DNA of 42,855 nt from Acidobacteriaceae bacterium. GTDB lineage: Bacteria > Acidobacteriota > Terriglobia > Terriglobales > Acidobacteriaceae. The stretch spans positions 1 to 42,855 of the forward strand of contig JASHRF010000051.1 of the NCBI GenBank assembly GCA_030037545.1, written 5' to 3'. The translations under genes were made by a program, and so were the position numbers. Below are positions 15,229 to 24,632 of this stretch, one piece after another. Under the pieces are notes generated by a model. That model was not told the origin of the DNA. It made no database searches and worked only from the letters and a program-made list of their open reading frames with translations. Numbering within the stretch: position 1 is the stretch's first letter; each line of letters begins with the position of its first letter.

Positions 15229-15849
15229 TCAATCCGTCGCTGAATTCTGCCTGACATGCTCGGCGCGGACTTCATCCGCTGTGAACAGCCGGAGAAACGG
15301 CGCGCCTTTCGCAGCCGCCTCTACTGCCGGCCTGCCACCGGCTTCCTCGCGCTCCACGATGCACACCACGGCCGCCACGGTCATGCCCGCTTCCTGCGCA
15401 GCCTCGATCGCGTTAATCGTCGAGGCCCCGGTGGTGCACACGTCATCCACAATCACCACGCGCGCGCCTTCGCGGCAAAAGCCCTCGATGCGGCGCCCGG
15501 TGCCATGCGCCTTCTCCGCCTTGCGCACCAGGAACCCATGCAGCAGCGGCGCGCCCGGACGCGACCGCGCGTGCCAAGCGCTGGCCGTGGCCACGTTTGA
15601 CACGATAGGATCGGCGCCCATGGTAAGCCCGCCTACGGCCTCAGCATCGATGCCCTTCTCTTCCAACAGCTCAAGCAGGGCGTGCCCCGTCAGCCAGCCG
15701 CCCTCGGCGTGCAACGTAGTGGTGCGGCAATCGATGTAGTAGTCGCTTGTCCCGCCCGAGGAGAGCTTGAACTGCCCCAGCCGAAAGCTGGTCCGCGCGA
15801 GCAGCGAGAGAAGCTGTTGAGCGTGGGTTGGGCCAGGCATCGACATCAT
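15229..15849 (-). CDS. pyrE: Orotate phosphoribosyltransferase
   Basis: PyrE makes orotidine monophosphate from orotate and PRPP in pyrimidine synthesis. The 206-residue protein shows FKLSSGGTSDYYIDCR near the start, the orotate-site GGLTMGADPIV, the flexible catalytic loop RKAEKAHGTGRRIEG (Lys residues plus His), and the PRPP motif VVIVDDVCTTGAS (about residues 130-142). The length is normal. The start is MMSMPGPTHAQQLL; three Met codons lie within four residues, so the exact start is uncertain by a few codons. The gene stands alone, with an AGGGACC-type tract immediately upstream (about 15853-15885). Confidence 0.95.
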   Translation of the reverse strand: MMSMPGPTHAQQLLSLLARTSFRLGQFKLSSGGTSDYYIDCRTTTLHAEGGWLTGHALLELLEEKGIDAEAVGGLTMGADPIVSNVATASAWHARSRPGAPLLHGFLVRKAEKAHGTGRRIEGFCREGARVVIVDDVCTTGASTINAIEAAQEAGMTVAAVVCIVEREEAGGRPAVEAAAKGAPFLRLFTADEVRAEHVRQNSATD

Positions 15850-16007
15850 TGTAAGGGCAGGGACCGAGGACCAATGGACCGAACGCCGTCCAAAAGAAGG
15901 GTCAATTCAATATCCGAGACCCATCAACAGCGCCGGAACGCAGGCTCGCCCGGAGGGGTAGCGAATCCCGCGTCTGCTTGTTCCCTTTTTCCCTCGTTGC
16001 TTGCCTT

Positions 16008-17087
16008 TCACGCCTTCCCCATATGCCGGAACCCGTGCGTGCTCACCAGCATAATCGCGAAGAGGATGAAGTTGTAGCTGGAGTGGACAAGCACGCTGGC
16101 GGCCAGCGAGCGCGTGCTGAGCCGGACTGCGCAGAGAACCAGGCTCACACCTACCAGCAGCACAAACGGGCCCCACGAGTATCCGGTCTGCTGCGCGTGC
16201 AGGGCCGCAAACGGCAGGCTGGTAAGGATGGAGCCCATCACCATGGCGCCCACGCTCCATTGCGGATGGCCGTTTTCCAGCAGCGGAAAACGCGGAATGT
16301 TCTTCGTACGTTCTCCTATCCAGTCGTATGCCGTGCATAGCGCCGGAAGCAAAAACCCGCGAAAAAAAGTTTCCTCAAAAAACGGCGCAAAGGTAATGCC
16401 GAAGACGAACAGAAGCCAGGCCGCGCCCGGTTCGCGAAAGATCCTGTCGATGGGCGCGTTCGACGGGCCGGGAACGACTACGCTATCCACGAAAGCGAGC
16501 AAAAAACAGGCGCCGGCCGCGCTGATCAGACGCCAGCGCAAACGCAGCGCGGTGCCGGCGTTCCATTGCACCCCGGCAAAAAAGCCCTTGTGCCACACCA
16601 GCGGAAAGATCACCAGGCATGCGGCCAGCGCGAAGAGGTAAAGCAAGACCTCGCTGCCCAGCGTATAAAAAACGTTGGTGGCAGCCTGCTCCCTGTTGGC
16701 AATGCCAAGAAAGTGCTTGCTCAGAGCCAACTCCACGATAATGCCCGTGCACAGAGCACCGAACGCGAGCAGCAATCCGAGTATGCACAGGTGCCCAAAG
16801 TTGGGAATGCGCTGCGCAGAAGGCGAGGCGGCCTCGAATTGCTCAGACCGCGGCGGCTCGGCAATCGGCAGCGGGGCAATGGGCAGCGGAATCCGCGGCG
16901 GTTCGGGATTCCATGGCGCGTATACGCCGTCAGCCGGCGCATTGTTCGCCGGCGGCAGAGGCCGGTCGCTTGCCGGATTCAGCTCCGCCGTAGTTGGCTC
17001 CGTGGAAGGCGGCCCGGTAAAGGCCTCCCGCGCGGATTCTTCCGGCTGCCTCCATTGGTCGCGTTCGTCTTCAGGCAAGCTCGTCAT
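16008..17087 (-). CDS. CPBP-family intramembrane metalloprotease
   Basis: This 359-residue protein has a Pro-rich cytoplasmic N-terminus (residues 1-100, with [17 protein letters not shown]) and then about eight hydrophobic helices. The CPBP/Abi signatures are [13 protein letters not shown] (the EExxxR pair), [10 protein letters not shown] (second-motif His) and HSSYNFILF (third-motif His/Asn). Such proteins cleave membrane substrates or process peptides. The start ATG overlaps the uvrA stop codon as ATGA (17084-17087), so the gene is probably translated by coupling with uvrA. A longer frame upstream would run inside uvrA and is rejected. What an intramembrane protease does beside uvrA is unknown. 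Confidence 0.88.
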   Translation of the reverse strand: MTSLPEDERDQWRQPEESAREAFTGPPSTEPTTAELNPASDRPLPPANNAPADGVYAPWNPEPPRIPLPIAPLPIAEPPRSEQFEAASPSAQRIPNFGHLCILGLLLAFGALCTGIIVELALSKHFLGIANREQAATNVFYTLGSEVLLYLFALAACLVIFPLVWHKGFFAGVQWNAGTALRLRWRLISAAGACFLLAFVDSVVVPGPSNAPIDRIFREPGAAWLLFVFGITFAPFFEETFFRGFLLPALCTAYDWIGERTKNIPRFPLLENGHPQWSVGAMVMGSILTSLPFAALHAQQTGYSWGPFVLLVGVSLVLCAVRLSTRSLAASVLVHSSYNFILFAIMLVSTHGFRHMGKA

Positions 17088-20000
17088 GGGCGTCCTGTCT
17101 TCTTCCTGCGGGCGTTGGAGGCTCCGTTGGCGCGGCCCGTCTTCCTGCCATTCCTGCGCGGCGGCTCTTTCGCATCCGTTTTTCCAGCGCCGTTTTCGAT
17201 CTCCGGCGCCGGCGCTTCGCACCCATCGGCCTCCATCAATCGCCCGTTGCTCGAAGTGTAAAAGCGACGCAGAAACTGCCCCGTGTACGAGTCCGGCGTG
17301 GCAGCGATCCTGGCCGGCCGCCCCTGCCCCATCACGCGCCCTCCATCTTCGCCGCCCTCCGGGCCCAAGTCGATCACCCAGTCGGCATTGCGAATCACGT
17401 CGAGGTTGTGTTCGATGATAATCACCGAATTTCCCAAGTCCGTCAACCGGTGCAGGACTTCGAGCAGCTTGCGCACATCGTCGAAGTGCAGCCCGGTAGT
17501 GGGCTCGTCGAGCAGGTAAAGCGTGCGCCCGGTCTGGCGCTTGGAGAGCTCACGGGCCAGCTTCATGCGCTGCGCCTCGCCGCCGGAGAGCGTGGTTGCG
17601 CTCTGTCCCAGGCGCACGTAGCCCAGGCCCACGTCCACCAGCGTCTGCAGCTTCTGGCGCACCTGGGGAACGTCTTTGAGCAGCGGCAGCGCGTCTTCGA
17701 TGGTCAGGTCGAGAATGTCGGCGATCGAATGCCCGTGAAATTTCACCGCCAGCGTCTCCTGGTTATAGCGGCGGCCGTTGCACACCTCGCACTGCACGTA
17801 AACGTCGGGCATGAAGTTCATCTCGATGCGGCGCTGGCCATCACCCTGGCAAGCCTCGCAGCGCCCGCCCTGCACGTTGAAGCTGAAGCGGCCCGGCTTG
17901 TAGCCGCGCTCTCGCGACTCGGGCAATATGGCGAACAGATCGCGGATGGGCGAGAACACCTGGGTATAAGTAGCGGGATTCGACCGCGGCGTTCGCCCGA
18001 TCGGCGACTGGTCGATGCGCACCACCTTGTCGATCTGCTCGGCGCCGGTCAGGGCGTCGTGCGCGCCTGGCTCTTCGCGCGAGCCGTAGATTGCTTTGGC
18101 CAGCGAGCGGTACACAATATCGTTGATCAGCGTGCTTTTCCCGCTCCCGCTCACGCCCGTCACCACCGTCATCACACCTAACGGGATGCGGATATTTACG
18201 TCCTGCAGGTTGTGTTCGCGCGCGCCGGTCACGGCCAGCCATTTACCGCTGAGCGGCCGCGGCTTGTCACGCTGGATCATGGTGGCCGCCCCGCTCAGGT
18301 ATTTCCCGGTCAGAGACTCGGGGCTGGCCATAATCTCATCGGGCGTGCCCGCGGCCACCACATTGCCGCCCAGGCGTCCCGCGCCGGGACCGAGATCGAG
18401 CACGTAATCCGCGTGCCGGATGGTCTCTTCATCGTGCTCCACCACCAGCACCGTGTTGCCCAGGTCGCGCAACCGTTTCAGCGCTTCAATCAGGCGATTA
18501 TTGTCGCGCTGGTGGAGGCCGATCGATGGCTCGTCGAGCACGTAGAGCACGCCGCGCAGCCGCGAGCCAATCTGCGTGGCCAGGCGCATCCGCTGGCCTT
18601 CGCCGCCGGAAAGCGTAGCCGCGTTGCGGTCCAGTGAAAGGTAGTTGAGGCCGACGGCGCAGAGAAATTCGAGCCGCTCCGTTACCTCGCGCCGGATCCG
18701 CTCCGCCACCAGCGCTTCGCGCTCGCTGAACTCAAAATTGATGGCCGCGGAGAGCGCGCGGTTCAGCGGCAGCGCCGTGAAATCCGCAATCGACAGCCCC
18801 CCCACCTTCACTGCCAGTGACTCCGGGCGCAACCGCTTGCCACGGCACACGGGACAGGGCGTGGCCGACATGTAGTTCATCATGTACTCGCGCGCCTCCT
18901 GGCTGCGCGCTTCCTCGAGCGTGTCGCGCAGGAAAGCCAGGATGCCGTGAAAGCCGGTACGCGGCGCTTCGCCTTGGGGCGGGCCATATACCAGAATGTG
19001 CTGCTGCTTGGGCGGCAAATCCTCAAAAGGTGTCTTGAGATCGATCTTGTAGCGGTCGGCGGCCACCTGGATCAGGCGCAGAAGGTACTGCGATGACGCG
19101 CCCGGACCGAGGCCACCGTCGAGCAGCGGCTTCGACCAGTCGGTAATCACCTTGGCCGGATCGAAATCGTAGAGCGAGCCCAGCCCGTGACATTCCGGGC
19201 AGGCGCCAAAGGCGGAGTTGAACGAGAAGCTGCGCGGTTCCAACTTGGGCACGTCCAAACCGCAATCGGGGCAGGCCATGGAAGACGAAAACAACTGCTC
19301 GCTCCCCTGGCTGGGGGCAACCAGCACCAGCCCGTTGGCCATCTGCAGCGCCTTGGAAATGGCCTGCTCGAGACGCTTTTCAACGGATGGCTTACCGCCA
19401 GGAATTGGTGCCCCGGGTCTCGATTCCGAGACCCGGGGGGGAGCCAAGCCAGCCGCGGCGTCCGTGTCGGTTCCCCCTTTCAGCAGAATGCGGTCGATCA
19501 CCGCTTCGACAGTGTGGTTCTTGCGGCGATCCAGCAGAACCGGCTCTGACAGATCGCGCATCTCGCCATCTACGCGGGCGCGAAACCCTTGCTGATCAAG
19601 CTCATCCAGCAAATCCTTAAACTCGCCTTTGCGCCCTCGTACCACCGGCGCCATCACCGTCACGCGCTCGCCACGGCCCATTTCCATCACCCGCTGCACG
19701 ATCTGCTCGGCCGTCTGCCGTGTAATCGGCCGGCCGCAATTGGGGCAGTGCGGCGTCCCTATGCTGGCGTAAAGCAGGCGCAGGTAGTCGTAAATTTCGG
19801 TGATGGTGCCCACGGTCGAGCGCGGGCTGCGGCTGGTGGTTTTCTGGTCGATGGAGATGGCCGGGCTAAGCCCTTCAATCGAATCCACGTCCGGCCGTTC
19901 GATCTGGTCGAGAAACTGGCGCGCATAAGCCGAAAGGGTCTCGACGTAGCGCCGTTGGCCCTCGGCATAGATGGTGTCAAAAGCCAGCGAGCTCTTGCCC

Positions 20001-20110
20001 GAACCTGACAGCCCCGTGACCACCGTGAGCGTGGTGCGGGGTATGCGCACGTTGATATCGCGCAAGTTATGCTGGCGCGCCCCGCGCACCGAAATGTGAG
20101 TGATCGGCAT
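17084..20110 (-). CDS. uvrA: Excinuclease ABC subunit A
   Basis: UvrA is the damage-sensing ABC-type ATPase of nucleotide excision repair. The 1008 residues have two ATPase halves with Walker [16 protein letters not shown] and [15 protein letters not shown], and two signature motifs of the form LSGGE-x-QRM. Zinc modules are [18 protein letters not shown] with ACPECHGLG, and [10 protein letters not shown] with [11 protein letters not shown]. The start is set at ATG 20110 ([15 protein letters not shown]); a TTG four codons earlier is possible. An insertion at about residues 213-240 ([15 protein letters not shown]) is encoded by a palindromic repeat, in a loop between the UvrB-interaction region and the second zinc motif. 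All catalytic motifs remain intact. Its 3' end overlaps the CPBP gene. Confidence 0.97.
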   Translation of the reverse strand: MPITHISVRGARQHNLRDINVRIPRTTLTVVTGLSGSGKSSLAFDTIYAEGQRRYVETLSAYARQFLDQIERPDVDSIEGLSPAISIDQKTTSRSPRSTVGTITEIYDYLRLLYASIGTPHCPNCGRPITRQTAEQIVQRVMEMGRGERVTVMAPVVRGRKGEFKDLLDELDQQGFRARVDGEMRDLSEPVLLDRRKNHTVEAVIDRILLKGGTDTDAAAGLAPPRVSESRPGAPIPGGKPSVEKRLEQAISKALQMANGLVLVAPSQGSEQLFSSSMACPDCGLDVPKLEPRSFSFNSAFGACPECHGLGSLYDFDPAKVITDWSKPLLDGGLGPGASSQYLLRLIQVAADRYKIDLKTPFEDLPPKQQHILVYGPPQGEAPRTGFHGILAFLRDTLEEARSQEAREYMMNYMSATPCPVCRGKRLRPESLAVKVGGLSIADFTALPLNRALSAAINFEFSEREALVAERIRREVTERLEFLCAVGLNYLSLDRNAATLSGGEGQRMRLATQIGSRLRGVLYVLDEPSIGLHQRDNNRLIEALKRLRDLGNTVLVVEHDEETIRHADYVLDLGPGAGRLGGNVVAAGTPDEIMASPESLTGKYLSGAATMIQRDKPRPLSGKWLAVTGAREHNLQDVNIRIPLGVMTVVTGVSGSGKSTLINDIVYRSLAKAIYGSREEPGAHDALTGAEQIDKVVRIDQSPIGRTPRSNPATYTQVFSPIRDLFAILPESRERGYKPGRFSFNVQGGRCEACQGDGQRRIEMNFMPDVYVQCEVCNGRRYNQETLAVKFHGHSIADILDLTIEDALPLLKDVPQVRQKLQTLVDVGLGYVRLGQSATTLSGGEAQRMKLARELSKRQTGRTLYLLDEPTTGLHFDDVRKLLEVLHRLTDLGNSVIIIEHNLDVIRNADWVIDLGPEGGEDGGRVMGQGRPARIAATPDSYTGQFLRRFYTSSNGRLMEADGCEAPAPEIENGAGKTDAKEPPRRNGRKTGRANGASNARRKKTGRP
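19411..19438. repeat. Palindromic repeat element inserted in frame in uvrA
   Basis: ccccgggtctcg-attc-cgagacccgggg is a perfect 12-bp stem with a 4-base loop, preceded by ggtg. The same GGTGCCCC(A/G)GGTCT core occurs at 29243 and 30378 in intergenic DNA. Here it lies inside coding sequence and adds about 10 residues plus flanks. Confidence 0.8.
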
Positions 20111-20208
20111 GATGGCAGACAAGAAGCGGCAGGGGTGAGAGGCTCCCGAGCGGCGGAATGTCCTTTCGCAATACTCGCCGGCAGGGGAAAAAACTCCCTT
20201 GGGTTATT

Positions 20209-20222
20209 CTATTAGTTAATAG
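20209..20222. promoter_or_regulatory. AT-rich dyad upstream of the 54-aa membrane protein
   Basis: CTATTA-GT-TAATAG is a perfect dyad in an AT-rich patch between the divergent uvrA and the small membrane protein gene. It could be an operator or part of a promoter; the similarity to a known site is too weak to name a regulator. Confidence 0.3.
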
Positions 20223-20347
20223 AAAACAGGGTCAATCGGCAGCATATTCTGCGACAATCGCATCATTGCCAGTGAGAGGCAGCTCGGGATTTTTCCCGGC
20301 GGACGCGGAAGTTGCAGCCGTTTGGGCAATTGATTAAGGCGGATTAA

Positions 20348-20512
20348 ATGGCCGATATGTTCAATCTGGCGATGTTGATTTGCGCGTCCATCGCCGCTCT
20401 GGCATTCGGAGTCTTTGCAGCATACGGCATTTTGCGTGTAGCGTTCGCTCTCATCCGCCCGCGGCCGCGTCCGGCTGTGGAAACGCAACCCGAAATGGCG
20501 CAGGTCTCCTGA
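20348..20512 (+). CDS. Single-helix small membrane protein, 54 aa
   Basis: The frame reads MADMFNLAMLICASIAALAFG, VFAAYGILRVAFALI and RPRPRPAVETQPEMAQVS. It has one long hydrophobic helix (residues about 4-38) and a basic, proline-rich cytoplasmic tail. The composition and the FGVFAAYG string resemble small membrane proteins found in acidobacteria, but I know no function. The ATG is at 20348, with AAGGCGG 5 bases upstream. The gene is easily missed because of its size. The next gene, the STN-like protein, converges on it with a gap of about 50 bases. Confidence 0.6.
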   Translation: MADMFNLAMLICASIAALAFGVFAAYGILRVAFALIRPRPRPAVETQPEMAQVS

Positions 20513-20561
20513 CTCGCGCGCGCATGATGCGCTGACGCCAGGCACGAGCGTCCGCGGATTC

Positions 20562-21488
20562 TCAGTATTGCGGATTATCCTGCTGCTGCTCCTGCTGTTC
20601 CTGGCGCTGCTGCTCCTGCTGCTGCCGCATCAGCATCTCCTGTTGAATTTCCTGTGGAGTGCGCTCTGGCCCACCGGCCCCGAAGGGATTGCGCAGCGGC
20701 ATGGGCCGCGGGTTTTCAGCATTCGGCTCCGCAGGCGACTCATCCGCCTCGTTTTCATCCTGGTTGCGGGCTTGTGCGGCATTTACCGGCTGCGGGCTTC
20801 CGGGAGCGCCCTTGGTCAGGATGATCTCCTGTGGAGGCTCGTCGCCCCGGCCGCCGACCATCAGCACGTCGTATCCGGCGCCATCCAGCAACTGGGAAAG
20901 CACGTCGCGCGCCGGGCCGGGTCCGTAGGTGCCGAAGACGCGCTCATCCAGAATCGGGCCCTGAAGGTGTGCGCCGGTGTCGGTGGCAACTTCATGCAGA
21001 ATCTGGTCGAGGCTGGAATTGGAGGCCTCAATCGCAAGTCCATGGCTGTCCCAGGTTATGTGGGCCGCCTGAGGCGGCTGGTCGGCCGGCCAGTTGGGCT
21101 TGGGTGGCGCCGGAGGCGCGGCGGGAACGGCTGCAACGGTGGTCGCGGGCCTGGCGCGATGCGGAACCGCCCGGCGATGGCTTACGGCGCGTTTATGGGC
21201 CGTGTGCGAATAGCGGCCGGCAGGCTTGGTGGTCGCTCTCTTTTGCAAGGCCGCGGGGCGATGCGTGGATTGGGGCGCGGATGGGGGCGTTGCGGCAGCC
21301 TGCGCGGATAACGTCTCAGGGGCGAACAGCGTCAACAGCATCAGGAAGACTACAACCGGGACACCCATCCACCATGCAAGCGGCCAGATTCGTGACCGGG
21401 CAGGCACGGCACCTTCACGCGGCGCGCGGCACAACAGCTCGCGATTGGGCTGGGAACTGGTTTGGATCGGGTTTCCCATGGCCTTCAT
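20562..21488 (-). CDS. Secreted/anchored protein with STN-like (secretin N-terminal) domain
   Basis: This 308-residue protein has a short cytoplasmic end, one membrane helix (about 35-60, LAWWMGVPVVVFLMLLTLFA), a long Ala/Pro/Arg/His-rich linker (65-135), and a folded domain at about 140-225. The folded domain shows ITWDSHGLAIEASNSSLDQIL, VATDTGAHLQG, FGTYGPGPARDVLSQLLDGAGY and EIILTKG. This is the layout of STN domains in secretins and TonB receptors: a short beta strand, a helix, then a glycine-rich turn. The Gln/Glu-rich tail (MRQQQEQQRQEQQEQQQ) is low complexity. No secretin channel follows, so it may be a periplasmic adaptor. Two possible starts differ by three codons. Confidence 0.65.
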   Translation of the reverse strand: MKAMGNPIQTSSQPNRELLCRAPREGAVPARSRIWPLAWWMGVPVVVFLMLLTLFAPETLSAQAAATPPSAPQSTHRPAALQKRATTKPAGRYSHTAHKRAVSHRRAVPHRARPATTVAAVPAAPPAPPKPNWPADQPPQAAHITWDSHGLAIEASNSSLDQILHEVATDTGAHLQGPILDERVFGTYGPGPARDVLSQLLDGAGYDVLMVGGRGDEPPQEIILTKGAPGSPQPVNAAQARNQDENEADESPAEPNAENPRPMPLRNPFGAGGPERTPQEIQQEMLMRQQQEQQRQEQQEQQQDNPQY

Positions 21489-21615
21489 CTCCGGCGGTTC
21501 CCATTTTCCTCATCCACGGCCCAGAGGCCGCACCGCCAACACACTGTACTAGACTAGCAGTGGCCCAGCAACGCTCGCCACGTGTCTTTGCAACACAGAG
21601 AGGATTTTCCAGAAC

Positions 21616-22611
21616 ATGCGCCCCAGCATGAGCTTCTCTTTAAGGCTTTGTGCGGCTGCCGTCCTATGGGCCGCTCCCTTCGCCGGGTATGCGGTTACCT
21701 GCACCACGCAGGCTGAGATGTCTGCGCAGGACCGCGATATGCTGTCCGCAGTCGCGCTGCGCCTTTCCGCAGCTATCGGCCAGCAGGACTACACCACGCT
21801 CCAGACCGCACTGCTGCCTGCCGAATCCGGCGCATGGGACGGGATTCGCAACGCCGCCCAGCAGGCTTCGTCGCTGCTCACCGGCGGCCAAATGCAGTTG
21901 CAGAACCTGTATTTGCTCGACGCTTCCATGCAAACGGCCACTTCGGACACGGAATTCTTCTGTTCCGACAAGAGCGGCGCCATCAACGTCACCATCTCCA
22001 TGCACGCGTTGCCGCCGGGCAAGTATGCGGTGGTGCTGGCCCAGGCGACTGGCGCGCGGCTGGACGGCCAGCTCGGCCTCATCCTGGCCTCGGACGGCGC
22101 ATCCAGCGGATGGAAGCTGGCCGGCCTCTCCGCGCACCAGGGCGTCTTCGATGGCCACGATGGCGTATGGTACTGGACCCGCGCCCGCGCATTGGCTCAC
22201 CCCGACTCCTGGAGCGCCTGGTACAGCTACGACGCCGCGCGTTACCTGCTCATCCCGGTGGATTATCTCACCTCGCCGAACCTGGAGAAGCTGAACCAGG
22301 AGCAGGAGCAGATCGATCCTTCGCCGGAAAAGGCATTTCCGCTCTCGTTAACGCAGGGCGATCGCACCTGGAAGATCGACTCCGTAATTTTTGATCCTTC
22401 ACTGCGTGAGCCGGACCTGGGCGTTGTCTATGAATCCACGGGCGTCACCGATCCCGCAGCGCAGCGTACCGAGGCCACCAGCGTAATGAGCGCGCTGCTC
22501 AAGGCGCAGCCCGGCCTGCGGGCGAATTTCCACGGCCTGTGGGCGATCTCCGTGCAGGACGGCAAGCGCACGCCGATTATGGAATTGCCGATGAATCAGA
22601 TCCCGCAGTAG
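21616..22611 (+). CDS. Secreted protein of unknown function
   Basis: This 331-residue protein has a Sec signal peptide (residues 1-26, LRLCAAAVLWAAPFAGYA, cleavage after YA). The mature part is soluble, with two Cys near the start and in EFFCSDKS. It also shows repeated aromatic motifs (GVWYWTRARALAHPDSWSAW, YSYDAARYLLIPVDYLTS) and a C-terminal domain (DRTWKIDSVIFDPSLREPDLG, LRANFHGLWAISVQDGKRTP). I recognise no catalytic motif. Its arrangement opposite the STN-like protein, with start codons about 130 bases apart, suggests a shared promoter region. It probably works in the periplasm. Confidence 0.7.
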   Translation: MRPSMSFSLRLCAAAVLWAAPFAGYAVTCTTQAEMSAQDRDMLSAVALRLSAAIGQQDYTTLQTALLPAESGAWDGIRNAAQQASSLLTGGQMQLQNLYLLDASMQTATSDTEFFCSDKSGAINVTISMHALPPGKYAVVLAQATGARLDGQLGLILASDGASSGWKLAGLSAHQGVFDGHDGVWYWTRARALAHPDSWSAWYSYDAARYLLIPVDYLTSPNLEKLNQEQEQIDPSPEKAFPLSLTQGDRTWKIDSVIFDPSLREPDLGVVYESTGVTDPAAQRTEATSVMSALLKAQPGLRANFHGLWAISVQDGKRTPIMELPMNQIPQ

Positions 22612-22735
22612 CAGGGACGAGGAACTCGCGGCCAGGGACCAGAGGACTGAGGTAGGGACCCAGCAATGACCTGTCATCCTGAGCGACGTTTGGGACGCTT
22701 TTTGCGCCCAACGGAGTTGAAGGATGTGGAGTTTT
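22612..22735. repeat. AGGGAC-type tract and dispersed-repeat remnant after a stop codon
   Basis: Directly after the TAG come cagggacgagg, ccagggaccagagg and gtagggaccc. These are followed by tcatcctgagcgacgtt and gcccaacggagttgaaggatg, a pattern typical of repeats found between genes in acidobacterial genomes. The remaining bases up to the threonine aldolase start hold only a weak hydrophobic frame that I do not accept as a gene. Confidence 0.5.
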
Positions 22736-22886
22736 TTGCGCGGTGACACAATTGATAGAGGAAAGGCAGGAGCACATGCTCTCATTTCCATCGGGCTTCT
22801 GCTTTGCATTCCGATTGGGTTGCTGCTCTATGTCGAGGCTAGTTGCCCGGCAATCAAAGCACTGATGGGAGGAAAGTCGCACGGCG

Positions 22887-23951
22887 ATGCCAGCAATAAT
22901 CGATCTACGTTCCGACACCGTAACTCGCCCCAGCGAAATCATGCGCGCGGCCATGGCCGCGGCCGAGGTCGGCGACGACGTTTACGGCGAGGACCCCACC
23001 GTCAACCTGCTCGAGAAACGCGCTGCCGAGATGTTTGGCCGCGAGGCCGCGCTCTTTGTTCCCACGGGAACCATGGGCAACCAGATCGCCATCCGCCTGC
23101 ATACTCAACCCGGTCAGGAAGTCATCGCCGAATCGCGCGCCCACATTCTCGATTGGGAGATGGCCACTATCGCCGTCTTCTCCGGCTGCCTGATTCGCGC
23201 GATTCCGACGGAAAGCGGCATCCTGACCTGGAAACAGATTGAGCCGGCCATCCGGCCGGCGTCCGGCATCCACGCGGCCACGGGACTGATCGAGATCGAG
23301 AACACCCACAACCTCGCCGGCGGCCGCTGCACGCGCCTGGAAGTTTTGGAAGAGATCTGGGAAAACGCAAAACAACGCAAGTTGCCCCTGCATTGCGACG
23401 GAGCGCGCATCTTCAATGCAGCCGTCGCGCTGGGCGTGGACGTGAAGACGCTGACCCGCGGATTCGACACCGTCATGTTCTGCCTGTCGAAAGGCCTTGG
23501 CGCGCCCGTAGGCTCCATGCTGGTGGGCTCGGCGGCGCTGATGGCGCGGGCGCGGATTTATCGCAAGGCACTGGGCGGCGGAATGAGGCAGGCGGGCGTA
23601 CTGGCTGCAGCCGGCCTTATCGCGCTGGAGCAGGGACCGAAGCGCCTGCAGGAAGACCACGCCAACGCGCGCCTCCTGGCCGAGGCGCTGGCCAACATCG
23701 AGGGCGTGTCGATCAATCTCAAATCCATCGAAACCAATATCGTGATCTTCCGGCTGACCGAAGCGCCGCTGGCGGCGGGACTGACCGCGCCGGAGCTGTC
23801 CGCGCGCCTCAAAGCCCGCGGCGTGCTGGCCAGCGCCTTCAGCCGCGACGCCATCCGCCTAGTGACGCATTTGGATGTAAGCCGGGGCAACTGTATCAAC
23901 GCCGCCGAATCGCTCACCGAGGAGATCGAGGCCGACGTAGCGGCGAAGTAG
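22887..23951 (+). CDS. ltaE: Low-specificity L-threonine aldolase
   Basis: This PLP enzyme cleaves L-threonine or allo-threonine to glycine and acetaldehyde. The 354 residues show [19 protein letters not shown] at the start, [15 protein letters not shown], a [14 protein letters not shown] substrate loop, [14 protein letters not shown] (PLP Asp) and [16 protein letters not shown], where the Lys of LSKG forms the Schiff base. [20 protein letters not shown] follows, a standard aldolase motif. Length and motif order are normal for the fold-type I beta-eliminating group. GGAGG lies upstream of ATG with long spacing. The gene stands alone. Confidence 0.95.
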   Translation: MPAIIDLRSDTVTRPSEIMRAAMAAAEVGDDVYGEDPTVNLLEKRAAEMFGREAALFVPTGTMGNQIAIRLHTQPGQEVIAESRAHILDWEMATIAVFSGCLIRAIPTESGILTWKQIEPAIRPASGIHAATGLIEIENTHNLAGGRCTRLEVLEEIWENAKQRKLPLHCDGARIFNAAVALGVDVKTLTRGFDTVMFCLSKGLGAPVGSMLVGSAALMARARIYRKALGGGMRQAGVLAAAGLIALEQGPKRLQEDHANARLLAEALANIEGVSINLKSIETNIVIFRLTEAPLAAGLTAPELSARLKARGVLASAFSRDAIRLVTHLDVSRGNCINAAESLTEEIEADVAAK

Positions 23952-24162
23952 CGGGATCCTCCGCGATCCGGCGTTTTCGGCGATCGGACCGATGCCTCTT
24001 TGCGCCAGAATCCGCATCGTACTCAGCCGCGGTCAGCGAGATAGTGGACGATCCGTGGACCAGGATCGCGATTAGAAGGCACTCCACCTGGAGTGCAGGG
24101 TATAGGGACCAGGAATGATTGCCAGACGAGATCATAACTAGTTTATTATCATCTACATATGG

Positions 24163-24252
24163 TGGCGGAGAGACTGGGATTCGAACCCAGGTTAGAGTTT
24201 CCCCTAAACACGCTTTCCAAGCGTGCGCCTTCAGCCACTCGGCCATCTCTCC
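24163..24252 (-). tRNA. tRNA-Ser, anticodon GGA
   Basis: On the minus strand the acceptor stem GGAGAGA pairs with TCTCTCC. The D arm contains GCCGAGTGGC, the anticodon arm is CACGC-TTGGAAA-GCGTG (anticodon GGA), the T arm is CTGGGTTCGAATCCCAG, and a long variable arm identifies a class II tRNA. The discriminator is G and CCA is encoded at the 3' end (24163-24165). This reads UCC and UCU codons. Confidence 0.97.
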
Positions 24253-24632
24253 TGCGGGTGGTCTGCTGTTCGAATGTAGCATATTGGGTGTGGGCCGCGG
24301 AGTTGCAGGGACCCGAAACTCACGCTTTCTTCTGTGGCCGGACAGGCTGCGGAAAACCACCAACCTGTGCAGAACGCAGCCTGCGCAGCCCGCATTCCGT
24401 TAATTGCTTCTAAAACCGCACGCATTCTTCGGCCCTGTACACCATGCCACCCGCTCAAGCGGGTTCGGGGCCCCACTTTTCAAGACGGGAAACTGCCGAA
24501 CAAAACCCGAAGGCTGCTGACGAGCGATGAAACCGTTTACTTAAGCGCGGCGATTGATTTATAGTGCGTTGTTGCCGGTTCAACTCGAATTTTGTGGCGA
24601 TGTACGAAACGCGTCTCAAAGGAAGGTTTCTT
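24253..24632. other. Intergenic stretch between tRNA-Ser and the GH2 gene
   Basis: About 380 bases contain no convincing gene and no strong hairpin. The tRNA promoter must lie in its left part, as the tRNA is read leftward. The AT-rich gcggcgattgatttatagtgcg at about 24547-24568 may be part of the GH2 promoter. Confidence 0.5.

Noticed and set aside
17088..17222. Longer N-terminus for the CPBP protease
   Set aside because: The added 45 residues are Arg/Gln-rich, overlap the uvrA end in another frame, and lack a membrane or signal feature. The ATGA overlap start is better.
22724..22890. Hydrophobic frame (ALISIGLLLCIPIGLLLY) before the threonine aldolase
   Set aside because: It has a membrane-like segment, but it begins within a dispersed repeat remnant and runs into ltaE without a stop. 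It may be a remnant, not a gene.
24253..24632. A second tRNA or attachment site next to tRNA-Ser
   Set aside because: No second cloverleaf, no duplicated tRNA 3' end and no integrase nearby, so there is no sign of integration.
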